Source: Bacteroidaceae bacterium
GTDB lineage: Bacteria; Bacteroidota; Bacteroidia; Bacteroidales; Bacteroidaceae
Length of the DNA stretch: 64,000 nt
Direction: 5' to 3'
Assembly: GCA_017461345.1 (NCBI GenBank)
Contig: JAFTYP010000005.1
Location: 1-64,000 of the forward strand
Shown here one piece after another: positions 26,398 to 36,270 of this stretch (positions are counted from its first letter, which is position 1; each line of letters starts with the position of its first letter). The position numbers and the translations under genes are program-made. A model generated the notes under the pieces. That model had not been told where the DNA came from, ran no database searches, and saw only the letters and a program-made list of their open reading frames with translations.

Positions 26398-27966
26398 ATG
26401 GTTCATGAATTAAGTCTGCGGGTTTCTCCGCAGCAGGCATACAACGAGCAGAGTATTCTTGCTTATCTTCGTCAGGAAAAGGGTATTACGGCCCAGGCTG
26501 TGCGTGTGGTCCGTCGCAGCATAGATGCCCGTCAGCGTACTATTTTTGTCAATTTGACGGTAAGGGCTTATGTGCATGAGGAACCGCCATTGATGGACTT
26601 TGAGCCTTTTGTCTATCGTGATGTCAGCGAGTGTCGGCCTGTTATTGTTGTAGGTGCCGGTCCGGCAGGCTTGTTTGCTGCTCTGCGACTTATTGAACTT
26701 GGCATGAAACCGATTGTGGTTGAGCGCGGAAAGGATGTTCGTGAGCGCAAGAAGGACCTGGCCCGTATTCGTCCCGAGCAATGTGTGGATGCTGAAAGCA
26801 ATTATAGTTTCGGCGAGGGTGGGGCAGGTGCTTACAGCGATGGAAAACTTTATACGCGCAGCAAGAAGCGTGGCAATACCGACCGCATTCTGCAAATCTT
26901 TGTGCAACATGGTGCAAGTCCTTCTATTCTCAGCGATGCCCATCCGCACATCGGCACCGACCGTTTGCCTCGTGTCATTGAGAATATGCGTGGCACCATC
27001 TTGCGTTGTGGTGGCGAGGTCCACTTCCAGACGAAGATGACGGAGTTTGTTCTTGAGAAGGGTAGGGTGTGCGGTATTATTGCCGGAGGGCAGGAGATGC
27101 GTGCTTCTGCTGTTATTCTTGCCACAGGCCATTCTGCGAGAGACGTTTACAGATACCTTGCCGCTACGGGTGTTGACATTGAGGCAAAGGGTTTGGCCAT
27201 TGGTGTCCGCCTGGAGCATCCTGCGGAACTCATAGACAGGATTCAGTATCACAACCGCCTGGGGCGTGGCAAATGGCTGCCGGCGGCAGAGTATAGCATG
27301 GTGACTCAGGTAGGGGGGCGTGGCGTATATAGTTTCTGTATGTGCCCCGGCGGCTTTGTTGTGCCTGCTGCCAGTGGGCCGGAGCAGGTTGTCGTCAATG
27401 GCATGAGTCCGTCCAACCGCAATGGCCGTTGGAGCAACAGCGGCATGGTTGTCGAGATAAGGCCGGAGGATGGGCCTCTAGTGTTGCCTCGAGGCGAAAC
27501 GGAGAACGAGGCGTTGTCTGTGATGACATTGCAGGAGGAACTCGAACGGCAGTGTTGGTTGCAGGCAAACCGTCTGCAAACGGCGCCGGCACAGAGAATG
27601 ACCGACTTTGTGAACGGACGGCTTTCTGCCGACCTCAATGCGTCGTCTTATGCTCCGGGCTTGATTGCCAGCCCTTTGCACTTCTGGATGCCCGAGTTCA
27701 TCAGCACGCGTCTTCGCGATGCTTTCAGGCTTTGGGGCAAGCAGAAGCATGGTTTCCTGACGTCGGAAGCGACGGTTATCGGCATCGAGACGCGGACGAG
27801 CAGTCCTGTTCGCATTCTGCGTGACAAGGAAACGCTGCAACACATCCGCATTGAAGGCCTCTTCCCGTGTGGCGAAGGCGCAGGCTATGCCGGAGGCATC
27901 GTCAGTGCGGGTGTCGACGGAGAACGTTGTGCGGAGGCAGCAGTTGCCAGCCTTCAGCGCGATTGA
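26398..27966 (+). CDS. FAD-dependent oxidoreductase of the COG2509 type
   Basis: A 522-residue flavoprotein. Residues 1-80 form a small N-terminal alpha/beta domain (LRVSPQQAYNEQSILAYLRQ, then VVRRSIDARQRTIFVNL). The FAD Rossmann motif is VVGAGPAGLFAALRLIELG near residue 83, with VVERGKDVRERKKD after it. GEGGAGAYSDGKLYTR, ILATGHSARDVYRYL and the C-terminal LFPCGEGAGYAGGIVSAGVDG are signatures of the uncharacterised FAD-dependent dehydrogenases related to HI0933/GlpA-like proteins. Substrate unknown. It is divergent from the thr operon and followed by a 476-bp gene-free stretch. Confidence 0.85.
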   Translation: MVHELSLRVSPQQAYNEQSILAYLRQEKGITAQAVRVVRRSIDARQRTIFVNLTVRAYVHEEPPLMDFEPFVYRDVSECRPVIVVGAGPAGLFAALRLIELGMKPIVVERGKDVRERKKDLARIRPEQCVDAESNYSFGEGGAGAYSDGKLYTRSKKRGNTDRILQIFVQHGASPSILSDAHPHIGTDRLPRVIENMRGTILRCGGEVHFQTKMTEFVLEKGRVCGIIAGGQEMRASAVILATGHSARDVYRYLAATGVDIEAKGLAIGVRLEHPAELIDRIQYHNRLGRGKWLPAAEYSMVTQVGGRGVYSFCMCPGGFVVPAASGPEQVVVNGMSPSNRNGRWSNSGMVVEIRPEDGPLVLPRGETENEALSVMTLQEELERQCWLQANRLQTAPAQRMTDFVNGRLSADLNASSYAPGLIASPLHFWMPEFISTRLRDAFRLWGKQKHGFLTSEATVIGIETRTSSPVRILRDKETLQHIRIEGLFPCGEGAGYAGGIVSAGVDGERCAEAAVASLQRD

Positions 27967-28442
27967 GCCGGTTGCTTTTATTCTTTTCGACAGGTGAAAC
28001 TGACAAATATGGCATTTGACAAAATGTCATAAATTTACCTTATTTGCTTTCATTCTGCTTTTTTGCTGACGCGCGAGAATCGCTTAAATTCTTCGCATCC
28101 GTCGGCTGCTGTCATTTTTCGGAGAATTTTGCCATATTCTTATCTCTGCTGATACAGAAACAGTTACACTTTTTCTTGCCAAAAACGGCGGGGCAAAATT
28201 ATAATTTTACTTGACCAAATTCGCAGAAATGGCTGGTTTTTAATTGAATTAAGGTGTGCCTTTTTGCCGAACATCTACTGCCAAGTCGTACAACTTGGCA
28301 TGGCTTGTTGGCAGATTACCTCAGACATGTTCTTCGTTTTCGTTCCCGAAGTGTGTCCGAAAGGGCTTTTTCTCTCTATTTTATCCCGTGTCGTGTGGAT
28401 TTTGCAGGTGTTAAAAAGAAAGAAATAAGGCTTAAAATGTGA
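27967..28442. other. Gene-free region between convergent genes
   Basis: 476 bp with no convincing gene. A 62-codon plus-strand frame at 28254-28442 has a poor start, no ribosome site and no recognisable similarity. The stretch includes a partial relative of the ACATCTACTGCC element near 28271. Confidence 0.6.
28271..28299. repeat. Partial ACATCTACTGCC element C
   Basis: ACATCTACTGCCAAGT (28271-28286) repeats the left arm of the elements at 20059 and 44334. Here GCCAAGT (28280-28286) pairs with ACTTGGC (28293-28299) to form a short hairpin, and the rest of the element, including the GGTTAACC unit, is missing. It again lies between convergent genes. Confidence 0.6.
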
Positions 28443-29378
28443 CTATTTGACAAAGTGCTTGATGGCTTTCCTGCTCCACACAAGCAGCATGGCAAAGAGT
28501 AGGCGAGTGGTGAGAATCCATAGGGCAGAAATGCCCGCAGTGGCAAATACCAGCGTGTCTTCCAACATGGAGTGATTCATGATGAGGTGGTAATTCACTT
28601 CGTTTGCTTCTTCGCGACTGATTTTGCCTTCTTCCTCCAACTGCAACATCACTGCCGAACCATAACTGATGCCCAGTATGTTACCGACAATCCAGAGGTA
28701 CACGGCATTGCGTGGCAAACCGAAAATGGACATCAATGGCATAAGCGGACGAGTGAATTTCTGCATCAAACCATAATGTTCCATCAACCGTTGAACCACC
28801 ATCAGCAAATAAATAATAAGAAATATCGTAACAACAAGTTTCAACGAAGATAACAGCCAACCCAGAAGAACCGCAGAAAGCGAGGCGTCGTCGGCAACCT
28901 GATGAATGGTAGCGAAAGGCTCCGACATCTCCGGCAAAAGCAGATGCAAATAAAAAGCAGCAAGCAATGCACCTAAAATTCGCAAGATGGCCATCCGTAT
29001 AGGCTTGGAACCAACCTTCTTGTTCACGGTGCATTCCAGTGGCAAAGCATGGCAAATCAGTACCATGATTGATATTATAGTTGCCTGACGCATCGTCAGT
29101 TCCATCGTCATCATTACGGCAAGCGCAGCATACGTCGTGGCAGTCGCTCCGGTAAGGAACGCAATGGACGATGCTCCGGGCAGACCAATATGGCAGAACA
29201 GCGGACCAAGCCACTGGGCACACCATGCAATCACACCGTAATACTGCAACAGACAAACCGAAAAAGATATAGGCAACATTATACGAAGCAGCCAGCCGGT
29301 TGTCTGCAACGCAGGCCTGAATGAAGCATAAAACAGTGTTCTCGCAGTCTTTATATTAAACATAATGACCATTAACAT
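28443..29378 (-). CDS. Nucleoside-recognition/gate domain membrane protein
   Basis: A 311-residue inner-membrane protein with about eight transmembrane segments and two gate-like halves, as in the nucleoside recognition (Gate) family that includes spore maturation proteins A/B. Visible signs are GASSIAFLTGATATTYAAL in the first half and GLPRNAVYLWIVGNILGISYG with NHSMLEDTLVFATAG in the second. The substrate is unknown. Several in-frame ATGs occur within the first six codons, the first at 29378, 7 nt after the trmN6 stop codon, which suggests co-translation with it. Confidence 0.75.
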   Translation of the reverse strand: MLMVIMFNIKTARTLFYASFRPALQTTGWLLRIMLPISFSVCLLQYYGVIAWCAQWLGPLFCHIGLPGASSIAFLTGATATTYAALAVMMTMELTMRQATIISIMVLICHALPLECTVNKKVGSKPIRMAILRILGALLAAFYLHLLLPEMSEPFATIHQVADDASLSAVLLGWLLSSLKLVVTIFLIIYLLMVVQRLMEHYGLMQKFTRPLMPLMSIFGLPRNAVYLWIVGNILGISYGSAVMLQLEEEGKISREEANEVNYHLIMNHSMLEDTLVFATAGISALWILTTRLLFAMLLVWSRKAIKHFVK

Positions 29379-29385
29379 TATTTGC

Positions 29386-30087
29386 CTATAAATAAAACTC
29401 TTTCGTCAGTTCCGAATAAGCAAGGCTTCGGCTGCCATCAGGATTCATGAGACAAAGTTCCGTTTCCTCGGTTACTTGCGAGTTGTCCTTCGTAAATGTA
29501 AGCAATGCCCGGCGTGGAGGCTTCTTTGTCGTAGTGCGTACAAGGCATCGACGCACCAGAAACAGTCCTTTGTCAAGGCACAATCCGGTAAATGTCTGCA
29601 TTATTTGAACAGGCAGAACCACCGAGAAAAAACCTCCGTCGGCAAGAATCTTGCAGACAATGGCAATGAGTTTATCAAATGGCAGTGCGGCACTGTTGCG
29701 AGCCAGGCTGCGGGCCAGGTCCGGTGGCAAAGTGTCTTCCGTATAGAATGGCGGATTGCAAAGAATAGAATCATAGCATTCTTCCGGTTGAAAAGTAAGA
29801 ATGTCTTGAAGAATACAACCTACACGTCCGCAGAAAGGACTTTGGGCAACATTCTCCCGAGCCTGTGAAATCGCAGCCTCATCAATGTCAATCCCCAACA
29901 CCTCGGCATCCGTGTTTCGCTGTGCCGCCATCAAAGCAATAAGTCCCGAACCGGTGCCGATATCCAAAATACGTTGCCCTTCCACGCATCCCCATGCACC
30001 CAACAGCACGCCATCTGTGCCAACTTTCATGGCACAACGGTCGTGGTTTATTCGGAAACGCTTGAAACGGAAGAAATCATTACTCAT
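29386..30087 (-). CDS. trmN6: tRNA1(Val) (adenine(37)-N6)-methyltransferase
   Basis: A 233-residue SAM-dependent N6-adenine methyltransferase of the YfiC/TrmN6 family, modifying A37 of tRNA-Val. RFRINHDRCAMKVGTDGVLL opens the protein; motif I is ILDIGTGSGLIALMAAQR, followed by GIDIDEAAISQARENV; and the catalytic NPPF is in SILCNPPFYTEDTLPP, the N6-adenine signature. Length is normal. It is divergent from lon, with a TAAATTTG box on the minus strand at 30129-30136. Confidence 0.9.
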   Translation of the reverse strand: MSNDFFRFKRFRINHDRCAMKVGTDGVLLGAWGCVEGQRILDIGTGSGLIALMAAQRNTDAEVLGIDIDEAAISQARENVAQSPFCGRVGCILQDILTFQPEECYDSILCNPPFYTEDTLPPDLARSLARNSAALPFDKLIAIVCKILADGGFFSVVLPVQIMQTFTGLCLDKGLFLVRRCLVRTTTKKPPRRALLTFTKDNSQVTEETELCLMNPDGSRSLAYSELTKEFYL

Positions 30088-30180
30088 AAAAAATGATGTT
30101 CAAAAGGCCCTCTTTTGCTTAAGGCATGCAAATTTACAATATTTAATTGAACGCACGCACGAAGTTTGGCTTTTTTTTTG

Positions 30181-30188
30181 TACTTTTG
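30181..30188 (+). promoter_or_regulatory. lon -7 box
   Basis: TACTTTTG on the plus strand, 33 nt before the chosen lon ATG at 30222. It rules out the longer in-frame start at 30147. A -33 box is not clear; a TTTG at 30165-30168 is too close. Confidence 0.6.
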
Positions 30189-30221
30189 CACCCGCTTGTA
30201 TTAATTGAAAGACGTAATTTG

Positions 30222-32687
30222 ATGTTTGACAAGAATAAGAAAACCTTTTCTTTTGTAGCAGAAGTATCAGGCGAAACCGACAAGATGATGCACGCCTCGC
30301 ACGACGGCGAAATGCCTGTCATTGCACTTCGCGACAATATATTTTTCCCTGGAACAGTATCACCCATTACCGTAGGCAGAAAGTGCAGCATAAAAACTTT
30401 GCGCAAACTGGAGCGGACAGACGGAATGGTAGCCTTACTGACACAGAAGGCACCCGAAGTGGATAGCCCACAAATGGAAGACCTCTACCCCATCGGTGTC
30501 GCTGCTAAACTCGTCCATTCGATGAGGATGCCAGATGGCTCATACACTACATTGTTCCAAGCATACAACCGCATACAGATTCAAGAACTTCGGTTCGTCG
30601 ACGGAAGTTATGAAGGGACGATGATCAATATGACTGACATTGCACCCGACCAGATGGAGCAGTCTGAGTTTGGAACCATGTTGGCAATGCTCAAGGAGAG
30701 GACAGCCAAACTGATGGGCACACTGGAAGATTATCCGGATGAACTGATGCATCATATCAACAACATGGAGCCCACAACCTTCATGCTCAATACGATATGC
30801 AGTTATCTGCCACTTTCCATCGAACAGAAATACGAACTTCTCTCCTGCCCCACAGAACTGGAGCGACTCAGGCATGCAATTCTCTTTACAAACAACATAA
30901 TTGAGTTGATGAAACTCAAACGTAAGATAGAGAATAAAACACGCAGTGACCTCGATCAGCAGCAGCGCGAATACTTCCTTCGTCAGCAGGTCCAGAATAT
31001 CCAAAATGAACTAGGAGACAAAGACGAGTCAAGTGTCAGACAAGAAGACATTAACAAACTTAGGGCAAAGGCTGAAACCAAACACTGGAACGAAAAGACT
31101 GCTGAAATCTTCAACAAGGAGTTGAACAGGCTGAATCGTATTAATATGCAGTCGCCTGACTATAATGTGCAGTTGCAATATCTCCAGACTATAGTCGATT
31201 TACCTTGGGATGAATGTACTCGCGACAATACCAACATCGCGATGGCAGAAAAGAAACTCAATCGCGATCACTATGGCATGGAAAAGGTGAAAGAGCGTAT
31301 TTTGGAACACATCGCAGTTCTGAAGATGCGTAAGGACCGTCAAAGTCCGATTATCTGTCTTTACGGACCTCCGGGTGTGGGCAAGACAAGTTTGGGACGT
31401 AGTATAGGCGAAGCACTCGGACGCAAATATGTTCGTGTCAGTCTTGGCGGCGTACACGATGAAAGCGAAATTCGTGGGCATCGACGCACCTACATTGGAG
31501 CAATGCCCGGTCGCATTATTCAGGGAATGCAAAGGGCTGGCAGTTCAAACCCCGTGTTTATCCTCGATGAGATAGATAAAGTTTCTGCCAATTCCGTTCA
31601 TGGCAACCCGTCTTCCGCATTGCTTGAAGTTCTTGATCCGGAACAAAATATCGCCTTCCACGACAACTATATCGATCTCGACTACGATCTCAGTAAGGTC
31701 ATGTTCATCGCTACGGCCAACGACATCAGTAGCATCCCTCGCCCACTTCTCGACCGAATGGAACTCATTCAGGTAGATGGTTATATTACCGAGGAAAAGA
31801 TAGAGATAGCCAGAAAACACCTTGTTCCCAAAAACCGAGAGAAAAACGGACTGAAAGAATATTCTGCACTTAAAGTAGGCAAACCAGCATTAGAATTCAT
31901 AATAGAACGTTATACAAGAGAAAGCGGTGTGCGTAATCTCGAGAAGCAAATCGACAAACTTTTTCGACGTATAGCACTTCGTGTTGCCAAAGGAGAATTG
32001 GAATGTGACCACACCATTTCAAAGGAAGAAATACAAGAATTACTCGGCAAACCAATCTATAGTCGCGACTCATATCAAGGAAACGAATACGCTGGCGTCG
32101 TTACAGGTTTAGCATGGACCAGTGTGGGCGGTGAAATATTATTTATAGAAACCAGTCTAAGCAAAGGAAAAGGAAGTAAACTTACCCTTACTGGCAATTT
32201 GGGTGACATCATGAAGGAAAGTGCCTTGCTTGCCCTTGAATATATTCGTGCTCATTCAGAACGTATCGGTATTGACCATCGTATCTTTGATAACTACAAT
32301 CTACACGTCCACGTTCCAGAGGGTGCTGTGCCAAAAGACGGACCAAGTGCTGGTATTACTATGGCAACCAGCATCGCATCTGCATTAACACAAAGGAAAG
32401 TTCGTTCAGAACTGGCAATGACTGGCGAAATAACACTACGTGGAAAGGTTCTTCCCGTTGGTGGTATTCGCGAAAAGATACTTGCCGCCAAACGAGCAGG
32501 TATCAAAGATATCATACTTTGCAAAGAGAATAAAAAGGACATTGAAGAAATTTCCTCAGAATATCTTAAAGGTCTCTCTTTCCATTACGTCACCGATATA
32601 CAAGATGTACTTGATGTAGCATTACTCAAGGAAGAAGTTAAGAACCCCATCTTATTTACTTTCGAAGAAGAAAAGAAAGAAAAATGA
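30222..32687 (+). CDS. lon: ATP-dependent Lon protease
   Basis: An 821-residue cytoplasmic AAA+ serine protease that degrades misfolded and regulatory proteins. The N-terminal LON substrate domain starts near residue 35 ([19 protein letters not shown]). A coiled coil precedes Walker [10 protein letters not shown] at 382, and Walker B is [10 protein letters not shown]. The catalytic serine is S709 in [12 protein letters not shown], with the lysine in [14 protein letters not shown]. The start is set at 30222 ([11 protein letters not shown]), downstream of the -7 box. The stop codon overlaps the tgt start by 4 nt (ATGA). First gene of a plus-strand run extending to 37.9 kb. Confidence 0.97.
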   Translation: MFDKNKKTFSFVAEVSGETDKMMHASHDGEMPVIALRDNIFFPGTVSPITVGRKCSIKTLRKLERTDGMVALLTQKAPEVDSPQMEDLYPIGVAAKLVHSMRMPDGSYTTLFQAYNRIQIQELRFVDGSYEGTMINMTDIAPDQMEQSEFGTMLAMLKERTAKLMGTLEDYPDELMHHINNMEPTTFMLNTICSYLPLSIEQKYELLSCPTELERLRHAILFTNNIIELMKLKRKIENKTRSDLDQQQREYFLRQQVQNIQNELGDKDESSVRQEDINKLRAKAETKHWNEKTAEIFNKELNRLNRINMQSPDYNVQLQYLQTIVDLPWDECTRDNTNIAMAEKKLNRDHYGMEKVKERILEHIAVLKMRKDRQSPIICLYGPPGVGKTSLGRSIGEALGRKYVRVSLGGVHDESEIRGHRRTYIGAMPGRIIQGMQRAGSSNPVFILDEIDKVSANSVHGNPSSALLEVLDPEQNIAFHDNYIDLDYDLSKVMFIATANDISSIPRPLLDRMELIQVDGYITEEKIEIARKHLVPKNREKNGLKEYSALKVGKPALEFIIERYTRESGVRNLEKQIDKLFRRIALRVAKGELECDHTISKEEIQELLGKPIYSRDSYQGNEYAGVVTGLAWTSVGGEILFIETSLSKGKGSKLTLTGNLGDIMKESALLALEYIRAHSERIGIDHRIFDNYNLHVHVPEGAVPKDGPSAGITMATSIASALTQRKVRSELAMTGEITLRGKVLPVGGIREKILAAKRAGIKDIILCKENKKDIEEISSEYLKGLSFHYVTDIQDVLDVALLKEEVKNPILFTFEEEKKEK

Positions 32688-33814
32688 CGTTCCAGATACA
32701 ACAAACAGACTCACTTTCGAATGCTCGAGCAGGCCTTATTACTACCGACCATGGCCAGATAGAAACTCCTATATTTATGCCTGTCGGCACTGTTGGCAGT
32801 GTAAAGGGTATTACTGATCGAGATCTTCATAATGATGTGAGGGCTCAAATTATTTTGGGCAACACATATCATCTATACCTTCGTCCTGGTACAGAAATAC
32901 TAGAGAAGGCCGGAGGCCTGCATGCTTTTAATGGTTGGGATCGTCCTATTTTGACTGATAGCGGAGGCTTTCAGGTGTTCTCGCTTTCTGGCATTCGTAA
33001 GTTGACAGAGGAAGGATGCACATTCCGGAGTCATATAGACGGAAGCAAACATGTTTTTACTCCTGAAAAGGTGATTGACATTGAGCGTAGCATTGGCGCA
33101 GACATCATTATGGTTCTTGATGAATGCCCTCCTGGAACCAGCGATTATAACTATGCAAAAAAGAGTCTTGGTTTAACGCATCGTTGGCTTGATCGTTGTT
33201 TTAAACGCTTTAACGAAACAGATCCTATATATGGCTATAATCAAAGCCTCTTCCCTATTGTCCAAGGATGTACGTATCGTGATTTGAGGGAAAAGAGTGC
33301 GGAATTTGTTGCTTCAAAGGATGCCGACGGATACGCAATAGGAGGTTTGGCTGTAGGTGAACCTGCTGAGGTTATGTATGAGATGGTAGAGGTGGTGAAT
33401 GCCATTCTACCTAAAGACAAACCTCGTTATTTGATGGGTGTCGGTACGCCTGCCAATCTACTGGAGGCGATTGAACGTGGTGTAGACATGTTTGATTGTG
33501 TTATGCCAACTCGCAACGGGCGTAATGCAATGCTCTTTACAAGTAAAGGTATCATGAATATGCGTAACAAGAAATGGGAAGATGACTTCTCGCCCATTGA
33601 TTCAGAGGGTACTGCTTGGGTAGATACTTTTTATTCCAAAGCATATTTGCATCATCTGTTTAAAGCGCAGGAACTACTTGCTTTACAAATTGGAAGCCTT
33701 CATAATCTTGCATTCTATCTTTGGCTTGTAGGTGAGGCACGTAAACATATCATTGCCGGTGATTTTTCTGTATGGAAGCCTGTAATACTCAAACAGGTAA
33801 CACAAAGACTGTAA
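32684..33814 (+). CDS. tgt: Queuine/preQ1 tRNA-ribosyltransferase lacking the usual zinc cysteines
   Basis: A 376-residue tRNA-guanine transglycosylase that puts preQ1 at position 34 of GUN-anticodon tRNAs. The catalytic aspartate segment DSGGFQVFSLSGIRKLTEEG, the VVLDECPPG-like MVLDECPPGTSDYNYA, and the second aspartate in GVDMFDCVMPTRNGRNAML are present. In most bacterial Tgt a CxCxxC plus histidine zinc site follows; here the equivalent segment reads SPIDSEGTAWVDTFYSKAYL, with no cysteine, though HH and a later histidine remain. I recall similar cysteine-free segments in Bacteroides Tgt, so this may be a lineage trait. It overlaps lon by 4 nt. Confidence 0.95.
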   Translation: MTFQIQQTDSLSNARAGLITTDHGQIETPIFMPVGTVGSVKGITDRDLHNDVRAQIILGNTYHLYLRPGTEILEKAGGLHAFNGWDRPILTDSGGFQVFSLSGIRKLTEEGCTFRSHIDGSKHVFTPEKVIDIERSIGADIIMVLDECPPGTSDYNYAKKSLGLTHRWLDRCFKRFNETDPIYGYNQSLFPIVQGCTYRDLREKSAEFVASKDADGYAIGGLAVGEPAEVMYEMVEVVNAILPKDKPRYLMGVGTPANLLEAIERGVDMFDCVMPTRNGRNAMLFTSKGIMNMRNKKWEDDFSPIDSEGTAWVDTFYSKAYLHHLFKAQELLALQIGSLHNLAFYLWLVGEARKHIIAGDFSVWKPVILKQVTQRL

Positions 33815-33839
33815 AAAAGATTGTTAGTTGAAATAGTTC

Positions 33840-34943
33840 ATGAAGATACCTTTTCTCAAACGAATCGATCGCTATATCATTAGTAAGTTTTTAGGAACTT
33901 ACTTTTTTTCCATTGTGCTAATTATTAGTATTGGTGTAGTGTTTGATTTCAATGAGAACATTGACCGATTCACTGAGTCGCATGCTCCGTGGCAGGCCAT
34001 CATCATGCAATACTATTTGAACTTCATTCCCTATTATGCAAATCTTTTCAGTGCATTGTTTGTCTTCATCAGTGTAATCTTTTTCACATCGAAGATGGCA
34101 GACGGCAGTGAAATCATTGCAATGATAAGTGCAGGAATAAGCCATCGGCGCCTACTGCTACCCTACATGATAAGTTCTGCCATCATTGCAACCATGACGT
34201 TCTATCTTGGTGCAGAGGTCATTCCCCGGAGCAGTGTTAAGCGTCTGGCCTTTGAGAATACGTACAAGAAGCGAGAGAAGAACCCAACTTATGCAGAAAA
34301 AGTGCAGTTGCAGGTTGAGCCGGGAGTCATTGCCTATATGGAACATTTTGACGGCATCAGTAAGACGGGCATTCATTTTTCTCTCGATAAGTTTGAGCAG
34401 AAGAAACTTGTTTCCCATCTGTCTGCAAACACTGCGTGTTATGACACGTTGAGTGATGTTCGTTATCAGTGGCATCTTAAAGATGTAACAATCAGAGAAC
34501 TGCGTGGCATGAAGGAGAAAATCATGCATTATGATGTTATAGATACCATAATCCGCATGGAGCCACGTGACTTCCTGTTTATTCGTAATCAGCAGGAAAC
34601 GATGACAAATAGCGAACTGCGTGAGTATATTGACAAGCAGCGTAACAGAGGCAGTGGTAATTTGAGCATGTTTGAGGTTGAGTACTATAAGCGTTATGCA
34701 TCGCCTTTTGCTGCTTTCATCTTATCGACTATCGGAATGTCCTTGTCTTCCAGAAAGCGAAAAGGTGGCATGGGGCTTGCTTTAGGCACGGGTATTGCTC
34801 TCAGTGCCACATACATATTGCTTCAGGGCATATCGGCCACATTCTCAACAAATGCCGGCATGCATCCGATTCTTGCGGCTTGGTTGCCCAATATACTTTA
34901 TACGTTTGTGGCAATATATCTTTACAGAAAGGCTCCGAGATAG
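33840..34943 (+). CDS. LptF/LptG-family permease
   Basis: A 367-residue inner-membrane protein of the YjgP/YjgQ family, part of the LPS export ABC complex (LptB2FG). Three transmembrane segments lie in the N-terminal 130 residues (YIISKFLGTYFFSIVLIISI, then LFSALFVFISVIFF and MISSAIIATMTFYLGAEVIP), followed by a periplasmic beta-jellyroll-like region (140-270) and three more segments at the C-terminus. The motif MADGSEIIAMISAGISHRRLL is the coupling region. LptF and LptG cannot be told apart here. It lies 25 nt after tgt. Confidence 0.9.
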   Translation: MKIPFLKRIDRYIISKFLGTYFFSIVLIISIGVVFDFNENIDRFTESHAPWQAIIMQYYLNFIPYYANLFSALFVFISVIFFTSKMADGSEIIAMISAGISHRRLLLPYMISSAIIATMTFYLGAEVIPRSSVKRLAFENTYKKREKNPTYAEKVQLQVEPGVIAYMEHFDGISKTGIHFSLDKFEQKKLVSHLSANTACYDTLSDVRYQWHLKDVTIRELRGMKEKIMHYDVIDTIIRMEPRDFLFIRNQQETMTNSELREYIDKQRNRGSGNLSMFEVEYYKRYASPFAAFILSTIGMSLSSRKRKGGMGLALGTGIALSATYILLQGISATFSTNAGMHPILAAWLPNILYTFVAIYLYRKAPR

Positions 34944-34984
34944 TGCAAAAAGTTAATAAACGATATAACAGATAACCATACAAA

Positions 34985-36268
34985 GTGGACTTCTACGATT
35001 TAGACCTTAATGATTATGTCCTCGATGCACTCGACGACATGAACTTCATCAATACGACTCCTATTCAGGAACATGCTATTCCGCCTATCCTCGAAGGCAG
35101 AGACGTGATGGGTGTTGCTCAAACCGGTACGGGAAAAACGGCAGCATATTTGCTTCCTGTGTTGAGCCTGTTGGCAGATGGTGGCTATCCAAAGGATGCC
35201 ATCAACTGTGTCATTATGTCTCCCACACGTGAACTTGCCCAGCAAATAGACAGTGCAATGCAGGGCTTTGCCTATCACTTGCCGAATGTGAGCAGTGTGG
35301 CTGTTTATGGTGGAAACGATGGTATTCGTTACGAACAGGAGAAGAGAGCCATGCAGAATGGTGCGGATGTGGTAATTGCTACACCGGGAAGACTCATCAG
35401 TCACTTGAGTTTAGTCAACATTGATCTCAGTCGTGTCTAGTTTTTTATTCTGGATGATGCTGACCGCATGCTCGACATGAGCTTTTGCGATGACATTCTT
35501 CTCATAGCGAAGGCCTTGCCTAAAGAGCATCAGACAATCATGTTCAGTGCCACTATGCCAGGTGATATATTGAGCTTGGCACACAGCATCTTGCACAATC
35601 CTGTTGAAGTGAAACTTGCAGTAAGCAAGCCTGCGGAGAACATACGGCAGAGTGCTTATGTCTGTTACGAACCGCAGAAACTTCTCATAGTAAAGCATTT
35701 GTTTGAGCAGGAGGCTCCCCATCGTGTCATTATCTTCACGGATTCCAAGAAAAAAACTAAGGAACTTGCCTTGAGCATCATTCGTGCCGGTTATAATGCC
35801 CGTGCCATGCACAGTGATCTTTCGCAGGTAGAGCGTGACGAAGTGATGTTCTCTTTCCGTAGTGGCAAGACAGATATTCTTGTGGCAACGGATATTGTGG
35901 CGCGTGGCATAGACATCGACGATATTGCTTTGGTCATTAATTTCGATGTGCCTCGCGATGAGGAGGACTACGTTCACCGCATAGGTCGTACTGCTCGTGC
36001 CGGTCGTGGTGGCCGTGCTGTTACGTTTGTGGCAGAGAAGGACATGCACTATTTTCGGCAGATAGAGCGTTTCCTGGGTAAGGAAATACCGAAGGAGGCT
36101 GTGCCTGAGGAGTTGGGCGAGACGCCGACCTATAAGTCTGAGGTGGCTGGTGGGAAGAGGCATCATGCCAAAGGCAAGCATGCCGAAAAAGGCAAGGGTG
36201 GCGACAAATCCAAGAAGAGACGCTACTATCACAACAATAAGAAACAGAAGAAGGAAGGAAACAAATAG
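34985..36268 (+). pseudogene. DEAD-box RNA helicase interrupted by an in-frame TAG
   Basis: One continuous frame reads as a DEAD-box helicase apart from a TAG at 35438-35440 (codon 152). Before it: Q-motif region (FINTTPIQEHAIPPIL), Walker A AQTGTGKTAAYLLP, SPTRELAQQID and VIATPGRLISHLS. After it: FFILDDADRMLDM, FSATMPGDI, VIIFTDSKKKTKEL, VATDIVARGIDIDD and HRIGRTARAGRGG, with a Lys-rich tail. The interrupted position is normally Ser before FFILDEAD, so TCG to TAG is the simplest change. Motif II also reads DDAD instead of DEAD, and the start codon is GTG. Other genes here end in TAG (lptF-like, this one), so recoding is unlikely. Either a decayed gene, two separate pieces, or a sequencing error. 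Confidence 0.8.
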
Positions 36269-36270
36269 CC

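Noticed and set aside
28254..28442. 62-codon plus-strand frame in a gene-free region
   Set aside because: Poor start, no ribosome site, no recognisable similarity, and it overlaps the ACATCTACTGCC element.
35438..35440. Recoding of TAG as a sense codon in the helicase
   Set aside because: The lptF-like gene and the helicase frame itself end in TAG, with well-placed following genes; there is no pyrrolysine or suppressor system visible.
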